From NCBI GenBank assembly GCA_964390545.1, contig CAYMJV010000010.1, positions 1-50,430 of the forward strand: a stretch of 50,430 bases of DNA. The letters run 5' to 3'. The notes under the pieces were generated by a model, which searched no databases, was not told the DNA's origin, and worked only from the letters and a program-made list of their open reading frames with translations. Shown here piece after piece: positions 33,546 through 41,119 of this stretch; position 1 is the stretch's first letter, and each line of letters begins with the position of its first letter. This stretch comes from CAYMJV01 sp964390545 (GTDB lineage Bacteria; Desulfobacterota; BSN033; UBA1163). Position numbers and translations under genes: made by a program.

Positions 33546-33650
33546 AGGAAAAATTCGAAATTCGAAGCACGAAATCCGAAACAAGCACGAAAACTCAAAA
33601 TACAAATGACCTAAACAAAAAATGGTTTTGAGATTCGAAAATTTGACTTT
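33546..33650. repeat. Word-iterated AT-rich spacer after rpoN
   Basis: Repeated words such as AATTCGAAATTCGAAG, CACGAAATCC and ACAAATGACC. A similar stretch resumes at about 33785-33835 on the other side of the MITE-like element, as if the element had inserted into it. Confidence 0.55.
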
Positions 33651-33784
33651 TGATGGTTTCGCAAAAAAAGGCAATTTCTCCATTTTTGTCATTCCCGCGA
33701 AAGCGGGAATCCAGTAAATCCAAAGAGATCTGGACTCCTGCTTCCGCAGGAGTGACAGTTTTCAGACTTTTTACGGGATCATCA
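33651..33784. repeat. MITE-like element with CGTAAAAAGT-type ends (copy 2)
   Basis: Left end TGATGGTTTCGCAAAAAAA, right end mirrored as GACTTTTTACGGGATCATCA. It encloses the TGTCATTCCCGCGAAAGCGG module at 33687-33756. Same end type as 31113-31245. Confidence 0.75.
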
Positions 33785-33851
33785 ATTTTGGATTTGTTTC
33801 GAGTTTCGATATTCGGATTTCGAATTTCATAAGTGAAGAAGGAGCGAATCA

Positions 33852-34400
33852 ATGCAGATTGCAGTTACGTTCCGACATATGGAAGCCGAAGAGGGAGCCA
33901 AGGGATATGTGAAGGGGAAGGTTCAGCGGTTACAGAAATATATTGAGAACCCGAGGGAGGTTCACGTCGTTCTTTCGGCAGAAAAATTTCGGCACATCGC
34001 AGAAATCACGATCATCGGGAATGGGATGACCCTCAACAGCCAAGGGAGGGATACGGATCTTTATACGGCGATCGATCAGATGGTGGATAAGATCGAGCGT
34101 CAGATCCGCGAACGTCGAGAGAAAGGGAGAAGAAAGAGGGTGAATGCGACGCCTTCCCCCATCGCGCTCTCAAAGAGCGAGGAACCCCTTGAAGAGAGAG
34201 GTTTTTCCTCCCTCATTCAAAAGAGGCACATCCTCGCTAAACCTATGTCTCTTGAAGATGCCGTTGTCCGACTTGAAATCTCAAGGAGGGACTTCCTGGT
34301 CTTTTTGAATCTAGATTCCGAGCAGGTGAATGTCCTTTGCCGGAGTAAAGACGGGGGTTATGAATGGATCGAGCCCTCTTTGAAATGGGGAAAATCGTAA
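33852..34400 (+). CDS. hpf: Ribosome hibernation promoting factor, long form
   Basis: A 182-residue protein that binds the 30S subunit in stationary phase and, in its long form, dimerises ribosomes. The N-terminal HPF/RaiA domain begins MQIAVTFRHMEAEEGAKGYV and contains HIAEITIIGNGMTLNSQGRD and DLYTAIDQMVDKIERQIRER. The C-terminal dimerisation domain is visible as KPMSLEDAVVRLEISRRDFL and DGGYEWIEP. It is downstream of rpoN as in many proteobacteria. Confidence 0.92.
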   Translation: MQIAVTFRHMEAEEGAKGYVKGKVQRLQKYIENPREVHVVLSAEKFRHIAEITIIGNGMTLNSQGRDTDLYTAIDQMVDKIERQIRERREKGRRKRVNATPSPIALSKSEEPLEERGFSSLIQKRHILAKPMSLEDAVVRLEISRRDFLVFLNLDSEQVNVLCRSKDGGYEWIEPSLKWGKS

Positions 34401-34503
34401 ACCCTGTTAGAAATTGCAGTCGTTGCGACTCGAAACCGAGCGGGGCACTCGCCGCGCCGAAGTGGCTCCGGCCACGCAGGCGGGGCATTATTTCTAACGG
34501 GGT
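34401..34503. repeat. MITE-like element between hpf and ptsN
   Basis: ACCCTGTTAGAAAT at 34401-34414 is mirrored by ATTTCTAACGGGGT at 34490-34503, with 13 of 14 bases matching. The interior of about 75 bases is GC-rich with short hairpins. It contains no gene. Confidence 0.65.
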
Positions 34504-34515
34504 AAAGGACCAAGC

Positions 34516-34977
34516 GTGAAGATCCTTAATTACTTGAAAGAGGAATGGGTCCTTCCGGACCTGCAGGGCACAGATAAGCGTTCTATTCTAAAGGAACTGT
34601 CCGGTGTGTTGGTGAAACCCTGTCAGGTGACCTCTGGGGAAGAGATCCTCCAGGTACTGTTGGAAAGAGAAAAACTGGGGTCCACAGGGATTGGGGAAGG
34701 GATTGCCATTCCGCATGGCCGATTAAAAAAGCTGAGGACCTTTTTCATCTCCTTTGGCCGTTCGGTCAAGGGAGTGGAGTTTGATTCGATCGATCACCAT
34801 CCCAGTCAGCTCTTCTTCTTGGTGATGGCCCCTGAGAATTCGGCAGTGGACAACCTGAAACTCCTTGGGCGGATCGTTACTCTGTTGAAGGACGCCTCTT
34901 TTAAAAAAAGATTAATGGAAGCTCACACCCGGGAAGAGCTCTTCAAGACCATCTCGGAAGAAGACGAGAAGTACTGA
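34516..34977 (+). CDS. ptsN: PTS system nitrogen-regulatory EIIA component
   Basis: A 153-residue EIIA-Ntr/fructose-type domain. The phosphorylated residue is His67 in GIGEGIAIPHGRLK. In proteobacteria this protein links phosphotransfer status to nitrogen, potassium and envelope regulation rather than sugar uptake. It starts at GTG 34516 with AAAGGA upstream. It belongs to the rpoN-hpf-ptsN-hprK-rapZ block. Confidence 0.93.
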   Translation: MKILNYLKEEWVLPDLQGTDKRSILKELSGVLVKPCQVTSGEEILQVLLEREKLGSTGIGEGIAIPHGRLKKLRTFFISFGRSVKGVEFDSIDHHPSQLFFLVMAPENSAVDNLKLLGRIVTLLKDASFKKRLMEAHTREELFKTISEEDEKY

Positions 34978-34991
34978 GATCTAGAATATTA

Positions 34992-35042
34992 CACCCCCAC
35001 CCTCACCCTCCCCCCTCGAGGGGGAGGGAAGGGGTGGGGGGG
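34992..35042. repeat. C/G-rich palindrome between ptsN and hprK
   Basis: CACCCCCACCCTCACCCTCC opposes GGGAGGGAAGGGGTGGGGG about a CCCCCCTCGAGGGGG centre. Its last G run lies just before the hprK ATG and could serve as part of the ribosome binding site. Confidence 0.75.
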
Positions 35043-35049
35043 CGAAATT

Positions 35050-36018
35050 ATGAGTGGCATTCTAGTTCAAGAATTGGAGCAAAACAAGGAAATCGATCTG
35101 GGCCTAGCCCTGATAGCGGGGCGAAAAGGGCTGAGGAGAAGGATTACTCACCCACAGGTTCAAAAAATGGGCCTGGCCTTGACGGGATTCACCCAGTTTG
35201 TCGAACCCGAACGCGTTCAGATCATCGGCAATACAGAAATGTCTTACTTCGTGACCCTTTCTCCAGAACGGCAGGGGGAAATCATTCATCAGATCTGTCA
35301 TTTGGAATTATCCTGCCTGGTCTTCACTCGCAATCTGGAGATCCCTGAACCTCTGCTTCAAGAGGCCGATGCGAAGGGGATCCCGTTATTCCGAACCCAT
35401 CTCCACACAACCGATTTCATTGAGCGAATCACTCAATTCCTGGAAGAGAAACTGGCGGCCACGAGCAGCATCCATGGCGTGCTCATGGATGTTTTTGGGG
35501 TCGGGGTCCTCATCTTGGGGAAGAGCGGGATCGGGAAGAGCGAATGTGCACTGGATCTGATTCTACGAGGGCACCGTTTGGTGGCGGACGACATGGTCTA
35601 CATCCAGAAGCGCACCCCGTCCGCGTTGATCGGAAGTGGGTTTGAGGTCATTCAACACCATATGGAGATCCGGGGATTAGGGATCATCAATATCCGGAGC
35701 CTCTTTGGAGTGGAGGCCATCCGGGAGCGAAAAAAGATCGAGCTGGTTTTGGAACTGGTTGAATGGGATACCAGCCGGGAATATGATCGCCTGGGTTTTG
35801 AGAAGGAAAAATATACGATCCTCGGCATTGAGCTCCCGATGTTGAAAATCCCTGTTACCCCTGCACGGAATTTAAGCACCATCATCGAGGTGGCAGCCCG
35901 TAACCATCTTCTGAAAGTGATGGGTTATGACTCGGCCAAGGAGTTTGAAAAGAATCTTCTGAAGAAAATGGAGGAACGAGGAGAGGAAAAACCTGAGATC
36001 GAGGGTGAAGTGGAGTGA
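35050..36018 (+). CDS. hprK: HPr kinase/phosphorylase
   Basis: A 322-residue bifunctional enzyme that phosphorylates and dephosphorylates Ser46 of HPr in response to metabolites. The N-terminal domain precedes the catalytic domain, which has Walker A GKSGIGKS at residues 157-164, followed by HRLVADDM, and the family signature MEIRGLGIIN starting at residue 205. The C-terminal PVTPARNLSTIIEVAARNH is also typical. Its stop overlaps the rapZ start by four bases (GTGA). Confidence 0.95.
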   Translation: MSGILVQELEQNKEIDLGLALIAGRKGLRRRITHPQVQKMGLALTGFTQFVEPERVQIIGNTEMSYFVTLSPERQGEIIHQICHLELSCLVFTRNLEIPEPLLQEADAKGIPLFRTHLHTTDFIERITQFLEEKLAATSSIHGVLMDVFGVGVLILGKSGIGKSECALDLILRGHRLVADDMVYIQKRTPSALIGSGFEVIQHHMEIRGLGIINIRSLFGVEAIRERKKIELVLELVEWDTSREYDRLGFEKEKYTILGIELPMLKIPVTPARNLSTIIEVAARNHLLKVMGYDSAKEFEKNLLKKMEERGEEKPEIEGEVE

Positions 36019-36941
36019 AGGACATCCGGGTCATTCTCATCAGCGGTCTTTCCGGATCAGGGAAAACAACGGCCATTAAGGCCTTAGAGGATATTGGTTT
36101 TTATTGTGTCGATAACCTCCCCATCCTTCTCGTACCCAAATTCATAGAACTCTGCGAACAATCCGGAGGAAAAATCACCAAGGTGGCTGTCGTGGAGGAT
36201 ATCCGGGGGGCGGTTTCCTATCCAAACTGGGGACAGAAGGCGGAGACCCAAGAAGGAAAAGATTTCCTAGAAGATTCGAGAAGGATTCTCCAGAATCTCC
36301 AGCGTGAAGGCTATCCCATCGAGATCCTCTTTTTGGAATCATCGGATGCCGTATTGATGAGGCGTTTCAGTGAAACCCGACGGGAACATCCCTTAGCGGT
36401 TGGAGGATCGATCCGGGACGGGATTCGTCTAGAACGGGAGCGGCTTCAAGGGATAAGGGATATGGCCAATCAGGTGATCGACACGTCCTATTTCAATGTC
36501 CATCAGCTGAAAGAAAAGATCCAGCAGTATGCCCAGCAGGGGTTGAACTCGAGCCAGATGACCGTGACCCTTCTCTCTTTCGGATACAGTTTCGGCATTC
36601 CCTATGAAGCCGACCTCCTGTTCGATGTTCGGTTTTTACCCAATCCTTACTTTGTGGAGGAACTGAAACGGTTGAGGGGAGACGATCCCAAAGTGGCTGA
36701 ATATGTCCTCCAGTGGGAAGAGACGAAAGAATTCTTGAAACGCGTCCAGGACTTCATTCGGTTTCTCTTTCCTCTTTATATGAGGGAAAGGAAAACCCAT
36801 TTAACCATTGCCGTAGGATGTACCGGCGGAAGACATCGTTCCATCGTCATCGCCAATCGAGTGAAAGAGATGCTCAGTGATGAATTGGCTCAAAAAGGTG
36901 TGTTTCTGACGGTTCGACACCGCGATTCAGAGAAGGGGTGA
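36015..36941 (+). CDS. rapZ: RapZ/YvcJ family nucleotide-binding protein
   Basis: A 308-residue P-loop protein. Walker A is GLSGSGKT at residues 11-18, followed by AIKALEDIGFYCVDNLP, LFDVRFLPNPYFVEELK and the C-terminal GCTGGRHRSIVIANR, all diagnostic of RapZ (RNase adapter in E. coli) and YvcJ. In E. coli it controls GlmS through small RNAs; here the role may differ. Starts at GTG 36015, overlapping the hprK stop. Confidence 0.94.
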   Translation: MKDIRVILISGLSGSGKTTAIKALEDIGFYCVDNLPILLVPKFIELCEQSGGKITKVAVVEDIRGAVSYPNWGQKAETQEGKDFLEDSRRILQNLQREGYPIEILFLESSDAVLMRRFSETRREHPLAVGGSIRDGIRLERERLQGIRDMANQVIDTSYFNVHQLKEKIQQYAQQGLNSSQMTVTLLSFGYSFGIPYEADLLFDVRFLPNPYFVEELKRLRGDDPKVAEYVLQWEETKEFLKRVQDFIRFLFPLYMRERKTHLTIAVGCTGGRHRSIVIANRVKEMLSDELAQKGVFLTVRHRDSEKG

Positions 36942-36946
36942 GAGAG

Positions 36947-37369
36947 ATGGTGGGGGTCGTTGTTGTCACACATTGTCATTTAGCAGAGGAGTTGATTGCC
37001 GCCGCCCGGCTGGTGGTGGGAGAAGACTTAAAACAATTTCAGCCTGTGTCGATTGATCCGAAGGAAGGATCGGAAGAGATCAGGACGAAGATCATCTCGG
37101 CCATACGAAAAGTGGATGGGGGCCAGGGAATCCTCATCCTGACGGATATGTATGGAGGGACCCCTTCCAATATCAGCCTCTCCTTTTTAGAAGAGAAGAA
37201 GATCGAGGTGATCACGGGGGTGAACCTCCCTATGTTACTCAAACTGGCCACCTATCAGAACGATATGGACCTGGAATCGTTGGCTGTGTTTATTACCGAT
37301 TATGGTCAGAGGAATATTAATCTAGCCAGCGAGGTACTCAAAAAGAGAGTGGAGAAGAAGAAGAGCTAA
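36947..37369 (+). CDS. PTS EIIA component, mannose family
   Basis: A 140-residue EIIA-Man-type domain. VGVVVVTHCHLAEELIAAA holds the phosphorylated histidine of the TH motif near residue 9, and ILTDMYGGTPSNISLSFLEE is the second family motif. ATG 36947 with AAGGGG seven bases upstream gives the usual N-terminus; GTG 36938, which overlaps the rapZ stop, is an alternative. No EIIB, EIIC or EIID gene is in the window, so this is likely a regulatory acceptor for the HPr/EI pair just downstream. Confidence 0.9.
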   Translation: MVGVVVVTHCHLAEELIAAARLVVGEDLKQFQPVSIDPKEGSEEIRTKIISAIRKVDGGQGILILTDMYGGTPSNISLSFLEEKKIEVITGVNLPMLLKLATYQNDMDLESLAVFITDYGQRNINLASEVLKKRVEKKKS

Positions 37370-37394
37370 GAGTGATGAGTTTAGAGTTAAAAGT

Positions 37395-37530
37395 TAACAG
37401 CCTGTTGAAAAAACCTAATATACTGTCACTCCCGCGAAAGCGGGAGTCCAGAACGCCTTGAAAAGAATGGATTCCTGCTTTCGCAGGAATGACCGATTAA
37501 GGGCGAAAATCATTTTTCAACGGCCTGTTA
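37395..37530. repeat. MITE-like element with TAACAG...GTTGAAAAA ends
   Basis: TAACAGCCTGTTGAAAAA at the left is mirrored by TTTTTCAACGGCCTGTTA at the right (16 of 18 bases). It encloses a TGTCACTCCCGCGAAAGCGG module at 37424-37493. A frame reading into the HPr gene passes through it but is not the real start. Confidence 0.8.
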
Positions 37531-37571
37531 GCACGAAGCCCTATGCTCTATGCTCTCTGCGCTCGACGGAT

Positions 37572-37838
37572 ATGGACGTTCAGACATTTACGATTAAGAA
37601 TCGATTGGGGCTTCACGCACGGGCAGCTGCTCTTCTGGTCAAGACCGCCAATAAGTTTGCTTCCGAATTGACGATCGAGAAGGATGGTCTCGAAGTCAAC
37701 GGAAAGTCGATCATGGGCATCCTTATGCTAGCGGCTTCCAAAGGGACAAAGATCACCCTGAAAGTGGAGGGCAGGGATTCGGTCCAAGCCCTGCAGACCT
37801 TGGGGCGATTGATTGAAAATAAATTCGGTGAGGAATAA
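37572..37838 (+). CDS. ptsH: Phosphocarrier protein HPr
   Basis: An 88-residue phosphocarrier. His15 in LGLHARAAALL accepts phosphate from EI, and Ser46 in NGKSIMGILMLAA is the HprK target; both positions match the family exactly. ATG 37572 gives the standard length; the longer frame from 37458 lies inside a repeat. EI follows after two bases, so the pair is cotranscribed. With hprK upstream, both phosphorylation sites can be used. Confidence 0.95.
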   Translation: MDVQTFTIKNRLGLHARAAALLVKTANKFASELTIEKDGLEVNGKSIMGILMLAASKGTKITLKVEGRDSVQALQTLGRLIENKFGEE

Positions 37839-37840
37839 GG

Positions 37841-39631
37841 ATGGCCGTCCAGCAACAAATCAATAAAATTATTCAGGGCATCGGGGCCTCTCCCGGGATC
37901 GTTACGGGAAAAGCCTTTATGGTCGAACGGTCCAAGGTTCGGGCCCCGGAAAAAAGGATTCAATCGGAACAGGTGGATGATGAGGTGGAACGATTTCTCA
38001 GGGCCATTCAAGAATCCCGGAACCAATTGATGGAGATCAAAGAGAAGATTCTCGATCCAGAGGTACGCCGCCATTCTTTCATCCTCGATGTCCATCTCAT
38101 GATCCTGGATGACCAGATGCTGATTCAAGACACCATCGACACCATCCGGAAGAAGAAGGTGAATCCCGAGTGGGCCCTCGACCTCACCCTGGAAAAGTTG
38201 GACACAGCCTTCAAAGCCATCGAAGACGAATACCTGAGAGAGAGGCGGAGCGATCTCCATTATGTCTCAGGCAGGATCTTTAGGAACTTGCTCGGAAAGA
38301 AGCACGACGATATTGCAAAGATCAAAGGAAAGGTTATTGTGGTGGCTCATGACCTCTCCCCAGCTGATACCTTGCAGATGAATCTGAAGAACTTGGCTGG
38401 ATTTATCACCGATATCGGTGGAAAGGTCTCCCATACCGCCATCCTCGCCCGCTCTCTGGGAATCCCGGCAGTCGTGGGACTGGAGGTGGGGACCTCTCTC
38501 ATCAACGGAGGCGATCTTCTCATTATGGACGGGGATACGGGGGAAGTAGTTATCAATCCCACGGAGAAGGTCTCTGAATCTTTTTTTGAGCGGAAGCGGC
38601 GAATCAAAACGATGGAACGAGAGGTGTTAAAATACGCCTCTCTGCCTGCAGAAACTCGTGACGGGGTCCGTGTACGCCTTCATGCCAACATTGAAATGGT
38701 CGAAGAGGTTCCCTCGGCAAAGAACCACGGGGCGGAGGGGATCGGTCTTTATCGGACCGAGATCCTCTATCTCAATCGGAAAGACCTTCCTAACGAGGAG
38801 GAGCATTACCAGACCTATCGTCGTCTTGCAGAGAGCATCTCCCCTGCCGTAGCCACGATTCGAACGTTGGATATCGGGGGGGACAAATTCCTTGCGAATT
38901 ATTCGGCAGAAAACGAGATGAACCCGGCCATGGGTTTGAGGGCGATCCGGTTCAGCATGAAGGAGGTCGATATTTTTAAAATCCAGCTGAGGGGGATTCT
39001 TCGAGCGAGCGTCCATGGGAAACTGAGGATCCTCTTTCCCATGATTTCAGGGATTGGGGAGATCCGACAGGCGAAAGCCATCTTGGAAGAAGTGAAGAAG
39101 AGCTTGGCGAAGGCGAGGGTCCCTTTTGATCAAGGGATTGAGATCGGGGCCATGATCGAAATCCCCTCTGCCTCCATCACGGCTGATATCTTGGCCCGGG
39201 AAGTGGATTTCTTTAGCATCGGAACGAATGATCTGATCCAGTATGCCCTGGCCGTGGATCGAATCAACGAACATGTTTCCTATTTGTATGAACCCCTTCA
39301 TCCAGCGATCCTGCGCATCATCCGGGGGGTTGTCCAATCCGCTCATCAAGTGGGAATCCCGGTGGCCATCTGTGGAGAGATGGCAGCCGAACCGGCTTAT
39401 TCGCTTGTCCTGCTGGGCCTTGGGTTGGATGAATTCAGCATGAACCCCGTGGCCATCCCAAAAGTGAAAAAGATGCTTCGCATGTCGAGATTTGAAGAGA
39501 CTCAAAACCTGGTTGAACAAGTCTTCCAATTCTCCACTGCCTCAGAGATTGAGGGTCATGTCCGAAACTGGATGGCGGAACGATTTCCTGAAGATTTTAT
39601 CCAGGTTTATTTGGAGGATATGAAAACATAA
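37841..39631 (+). CDS. ptsI: Phosphoenolpyruvate-protein phosphotransferase (PTS enzyme I)
   Basis: A 596-residue enzyme that transfers phosphate from PEP to HPr. The N-terminal HPr-binding domain is followed by the active-site His198 in DIGGKVSHTAILARS, the PEP-binding barrel with GIGLYRTEILYL and TIRTLDIGGDKFLAN, GMMIEIPSA-like GAMIEIPSASI, and the catalytic cysteine region VAICGEMAAEPAY. The length matches the family. It closes the PTS block, which has EI, HPr, EIIA-Ntr, EIIA-Man and HprK but no sugar permease. Confidence 0.96.
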   Translation: MAVQQQINKIIQGIGASPGIVTGKAFMVERSKVRAPEKRIQSEQVDDEVERFLRAIQESRNQLMEIKEKILDPEVRRHSFILDVHLMILDDQMLIQDTIDTIRKKKVNPEWALDLTLEKLDTAFKAIEDEYLRERRSDLHYVSGRIFRNLLGKKHDDIAKIKGKVIVVAHDLSPADTLQMNLKNLAGFITDIGGKVSHTAILARSLGIPAVVGLEVGTSLINGGDLLIMDGDTGEVVINPTEKVSESFFERKRRIKTMEREVLKYASLPAETRDGVRVRLHANIEMVEEVPSAKNHGAEGIGLYRTEILYLNRKDLPNEEEHYQTYRRLAESISPAVATIRTLDIGGDKFLANYSAENEMNPAMGLRAIRFSMKEVDIFKIQLRGILRASVHGKLRILFPMISGIGEIRQAKAILEEVKKSLAKARVPFDQGIEIGAMIEIPSASITADILAREVDFFSIGTNDLIQYALAVDRINEHVSYLYEPLHPAILRIIRGVVQSAHQVGIPVAICGEMAAEPAYSLVLLGLGLDEFSMNPVAIPKVKKMLRMSRFEETQNLVEQVFQFSTASEIEGHVRNWMAERFPEDFIQVYLEDMKT

Positions 39632-39632
39632 A

Positions 39633-39680
39633 CCCCTCACCCTCCCCTCTCCCCAGCGGGGAGAGGGAGGGGGTGAGGGG
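39633..39680. repeat. C/G-rich palindrome between ptsI and metK
   Basis: CCCCTCACCCTCCCCTCTCC mirrors GGAGAGGGAGGGGGTGAGGGG about an AGCG loop: a near-perfect hairpin of about 20 bp, followed at once by the metK ribosome binding site. Confidence 0.85.
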
Positions 39681-39700
39681 AGATAAGGAGGAGATGGTAC

Positions 39701-40864
39701 ATGGCGATGACAGACTTTTTATTTACCTCTGAATCGGTGACAGAGGGACACCCTGATAAGGTTGCGGATCAGATCTCAGATTCCGTTCTGGATGCGATCA
39801 TTGGGCAAGATCAAAATGCCCGAGTGGCTTGTGAGACCATGGTGACGACAGGAATGGCGATCATTGCCGGGGAGATCAGCACTTCCTGTTATGTTCATAT
39901 GCCAACGATCGTGAGGGAGACGATCAAAGAGATTGGGTACAATGATTCGGCCATGGGATTCGATTGGGAGACCTGTGCAGTGATCACATCGATCGACGAA
40001 CAATCCCCTGATATCGCTCAAGGGGTAGAAGGGTCCGATGAGCATGAACAGGGGGCGGGAGATCAGGGATTGATGTTTGGGTATGCTTGTGATGAGACCC
40101 CGGAGCTTATGCCCATGCCGATTATCTATGCCCATCGGCTCACTCGGCGGCTCGCTGAGGTGCGAAAACAGAAGATTCTGGACTTTCTGAGGCCCGACGG
40201 GAAATCCCAGGTGACGATCCAGTATATCAACGGAAAGCCCGTTCGGGTCGATTCCGTCGTCATCGCCGCCCAGCATTCAGATAAGGTGGCCTATGAAACG
40301 TTGAGAGAAGGGATCATCGAAGAGGTGGTTCACAAGGTCATCCCCGGAGAACTTCGGGATAAGAAAACAAAATATTATGTCAACACCACAGGACGGTTCG
40401 TTCACGGGGGTCCCAAGGCAGACTGTGGTCTGACCGGAAGGAAGATCATCGTTGATACCTACGGGGGAGTGGGCAGCCATGGGGGAGGGTGCTTTTCCGG
40501 AAAAGACCCTTCAAAAATGGACCGCAGTGCTTCCTATATGGCCCGACATGTCGCCAAGAACATTGTGGCCGCAGGGCTTGCGCAGAAATGTGAAGTTCAG
40601 ATGGCCTATACCATTGGAAGGGCGGAGCCCGTTTCCTTGATGATCGATACCTCGAGGACATCGAAGATTCCTCCTGATCAGATCGCAAAGATCATCCGGG
40701 AAGTTTTCGACCTGAGGCCAAGGGCCATTATTAAATACCTCGATCTTCTCAAACCGATCTACAAGCAGACGGCCTGTTATGGCCATTTCGGTCGGAATGA
40801 ACGTGAATTTACATGGGAGAACACCCATCGAGCCGCTGAACTGAAAAAGGCGGCAGGACTTTAG
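39701..40864 (+). CDS. metK: S-adenosylmethionine synthetase
   Basis: A 387-residue enzyme making SAM from methionine and ATP. The N-terminal ESVTEGHPDKVADQ has the catalytic His17, followed by GDQGLMFGYAC, TGRFVHGGPKADCGLTGRKI, the P-loop-like GGGCFSGKDPSKMDRSASY and the C-terminal TACYGHFGR motif. AAGGAGGAG lies just upstream of ATG 39701; no SAM riboswitch is visible in the 69-base gap. ahcY follows, so the two form a SAM-cycle pair. Its stop codon is part of the next repeat's end. Confidence 0.97.
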   Translation: MAMTDFLFTSESVTEGHPDKVADQISDSVLDAIIGQDQNARVACETMVTTGMAIIAGEISTSCYVHMPTIVRETIKEIGYNDSAMGFDWETCAVITSIDEQSPDIAQGVEGSDEHEQGAGDQGLMFGYACDETPELMPMPIIYAHRLTRRLAEVRKQKILDFLRPDGKSQVTIQYINGKPVRVDSVVIAAQHSDKVAYETLREGIIEEVVHKVIPGELRDKKTKYYVNTTGRFVHGGPKADCGLTGRKIIVDTYGGVGSHGGGCFSGKDPSKMDRSASYMARHVAKNIVAAGLAQKCEVQMAYTIGRAEPVSLMIDTSRTSKIPPDQIAKIIREVFDLRPRAIIKYLDLLKPIYKQTACYGHFGRNEREFTWENTHRAAELKKAAGL

Positions 40865-41052
40865 TGTAGTGAATCTAACACTTCTTTATAATGATCTAAA
40901 AGCTGTCATTCCTGCGAAAGCAGGAATCCAGACGCCGTCCCTGCGAAAGCAGGGATCTATTCTGCTCTGGATTCCCCCGTATCAAGTACGGGGCAGGCTT
41001 ATCAGGTCCGGAATGACAAAATATGTAAAGTGATTTCCGAAACACTACACTA
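40862..41052. repeat. MITE-like element with TAGTGTAGTG ends
   Basis: A perfect 10-base inverted repeat, TAGTGTAGTG at 40862-40871 and CACTACACTA at 41043-41052, with further partial matching inward. It encloses a TGTCATTCCTGCGAAAGCAGG module (40904-41018) that also contains an extra internal hairpin. The left end supplies the TAG stop of metK. Confidence 0.8.
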
Positions 41053-41055
41053 GCA

Positions 41056-41104
41056 TTTCAGATTGCAGATTGTAGATTTTAAATCTGAAATCTGCAATCT
41101 GAAA
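41056..41104. repeat. 16-bp perfect hairpin before ahcY
   Basis: TTTCAGATTGCAGATT at 41056-41071 pairs perfectly with AATCTGCAATCTGAAA at 41089-41104. It is made of the same words as the iterated AT-rich spacers and ends 15 bases before ATG 41120, where it could hide or expose the ribosome binding site. Confidence 0.7.
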
Positions 41105-41119
41105 TTTAGAAAGGGACAG

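Noticed and set aside
33650..33832. A 60-codon frame in the rpoN-hpf gap
   Set aside because: Its peptide (FPRKRESSKSKEIWTPASAGV) is the well-known translation of the GCGAAAGCGGGAATCC repeat, not a gene.
39632..39700. SAM riboswitch before metK
   Set aside because: The gap is only 69 bases and is filled by a C/G-rich palindrome and a ribosome binding site.
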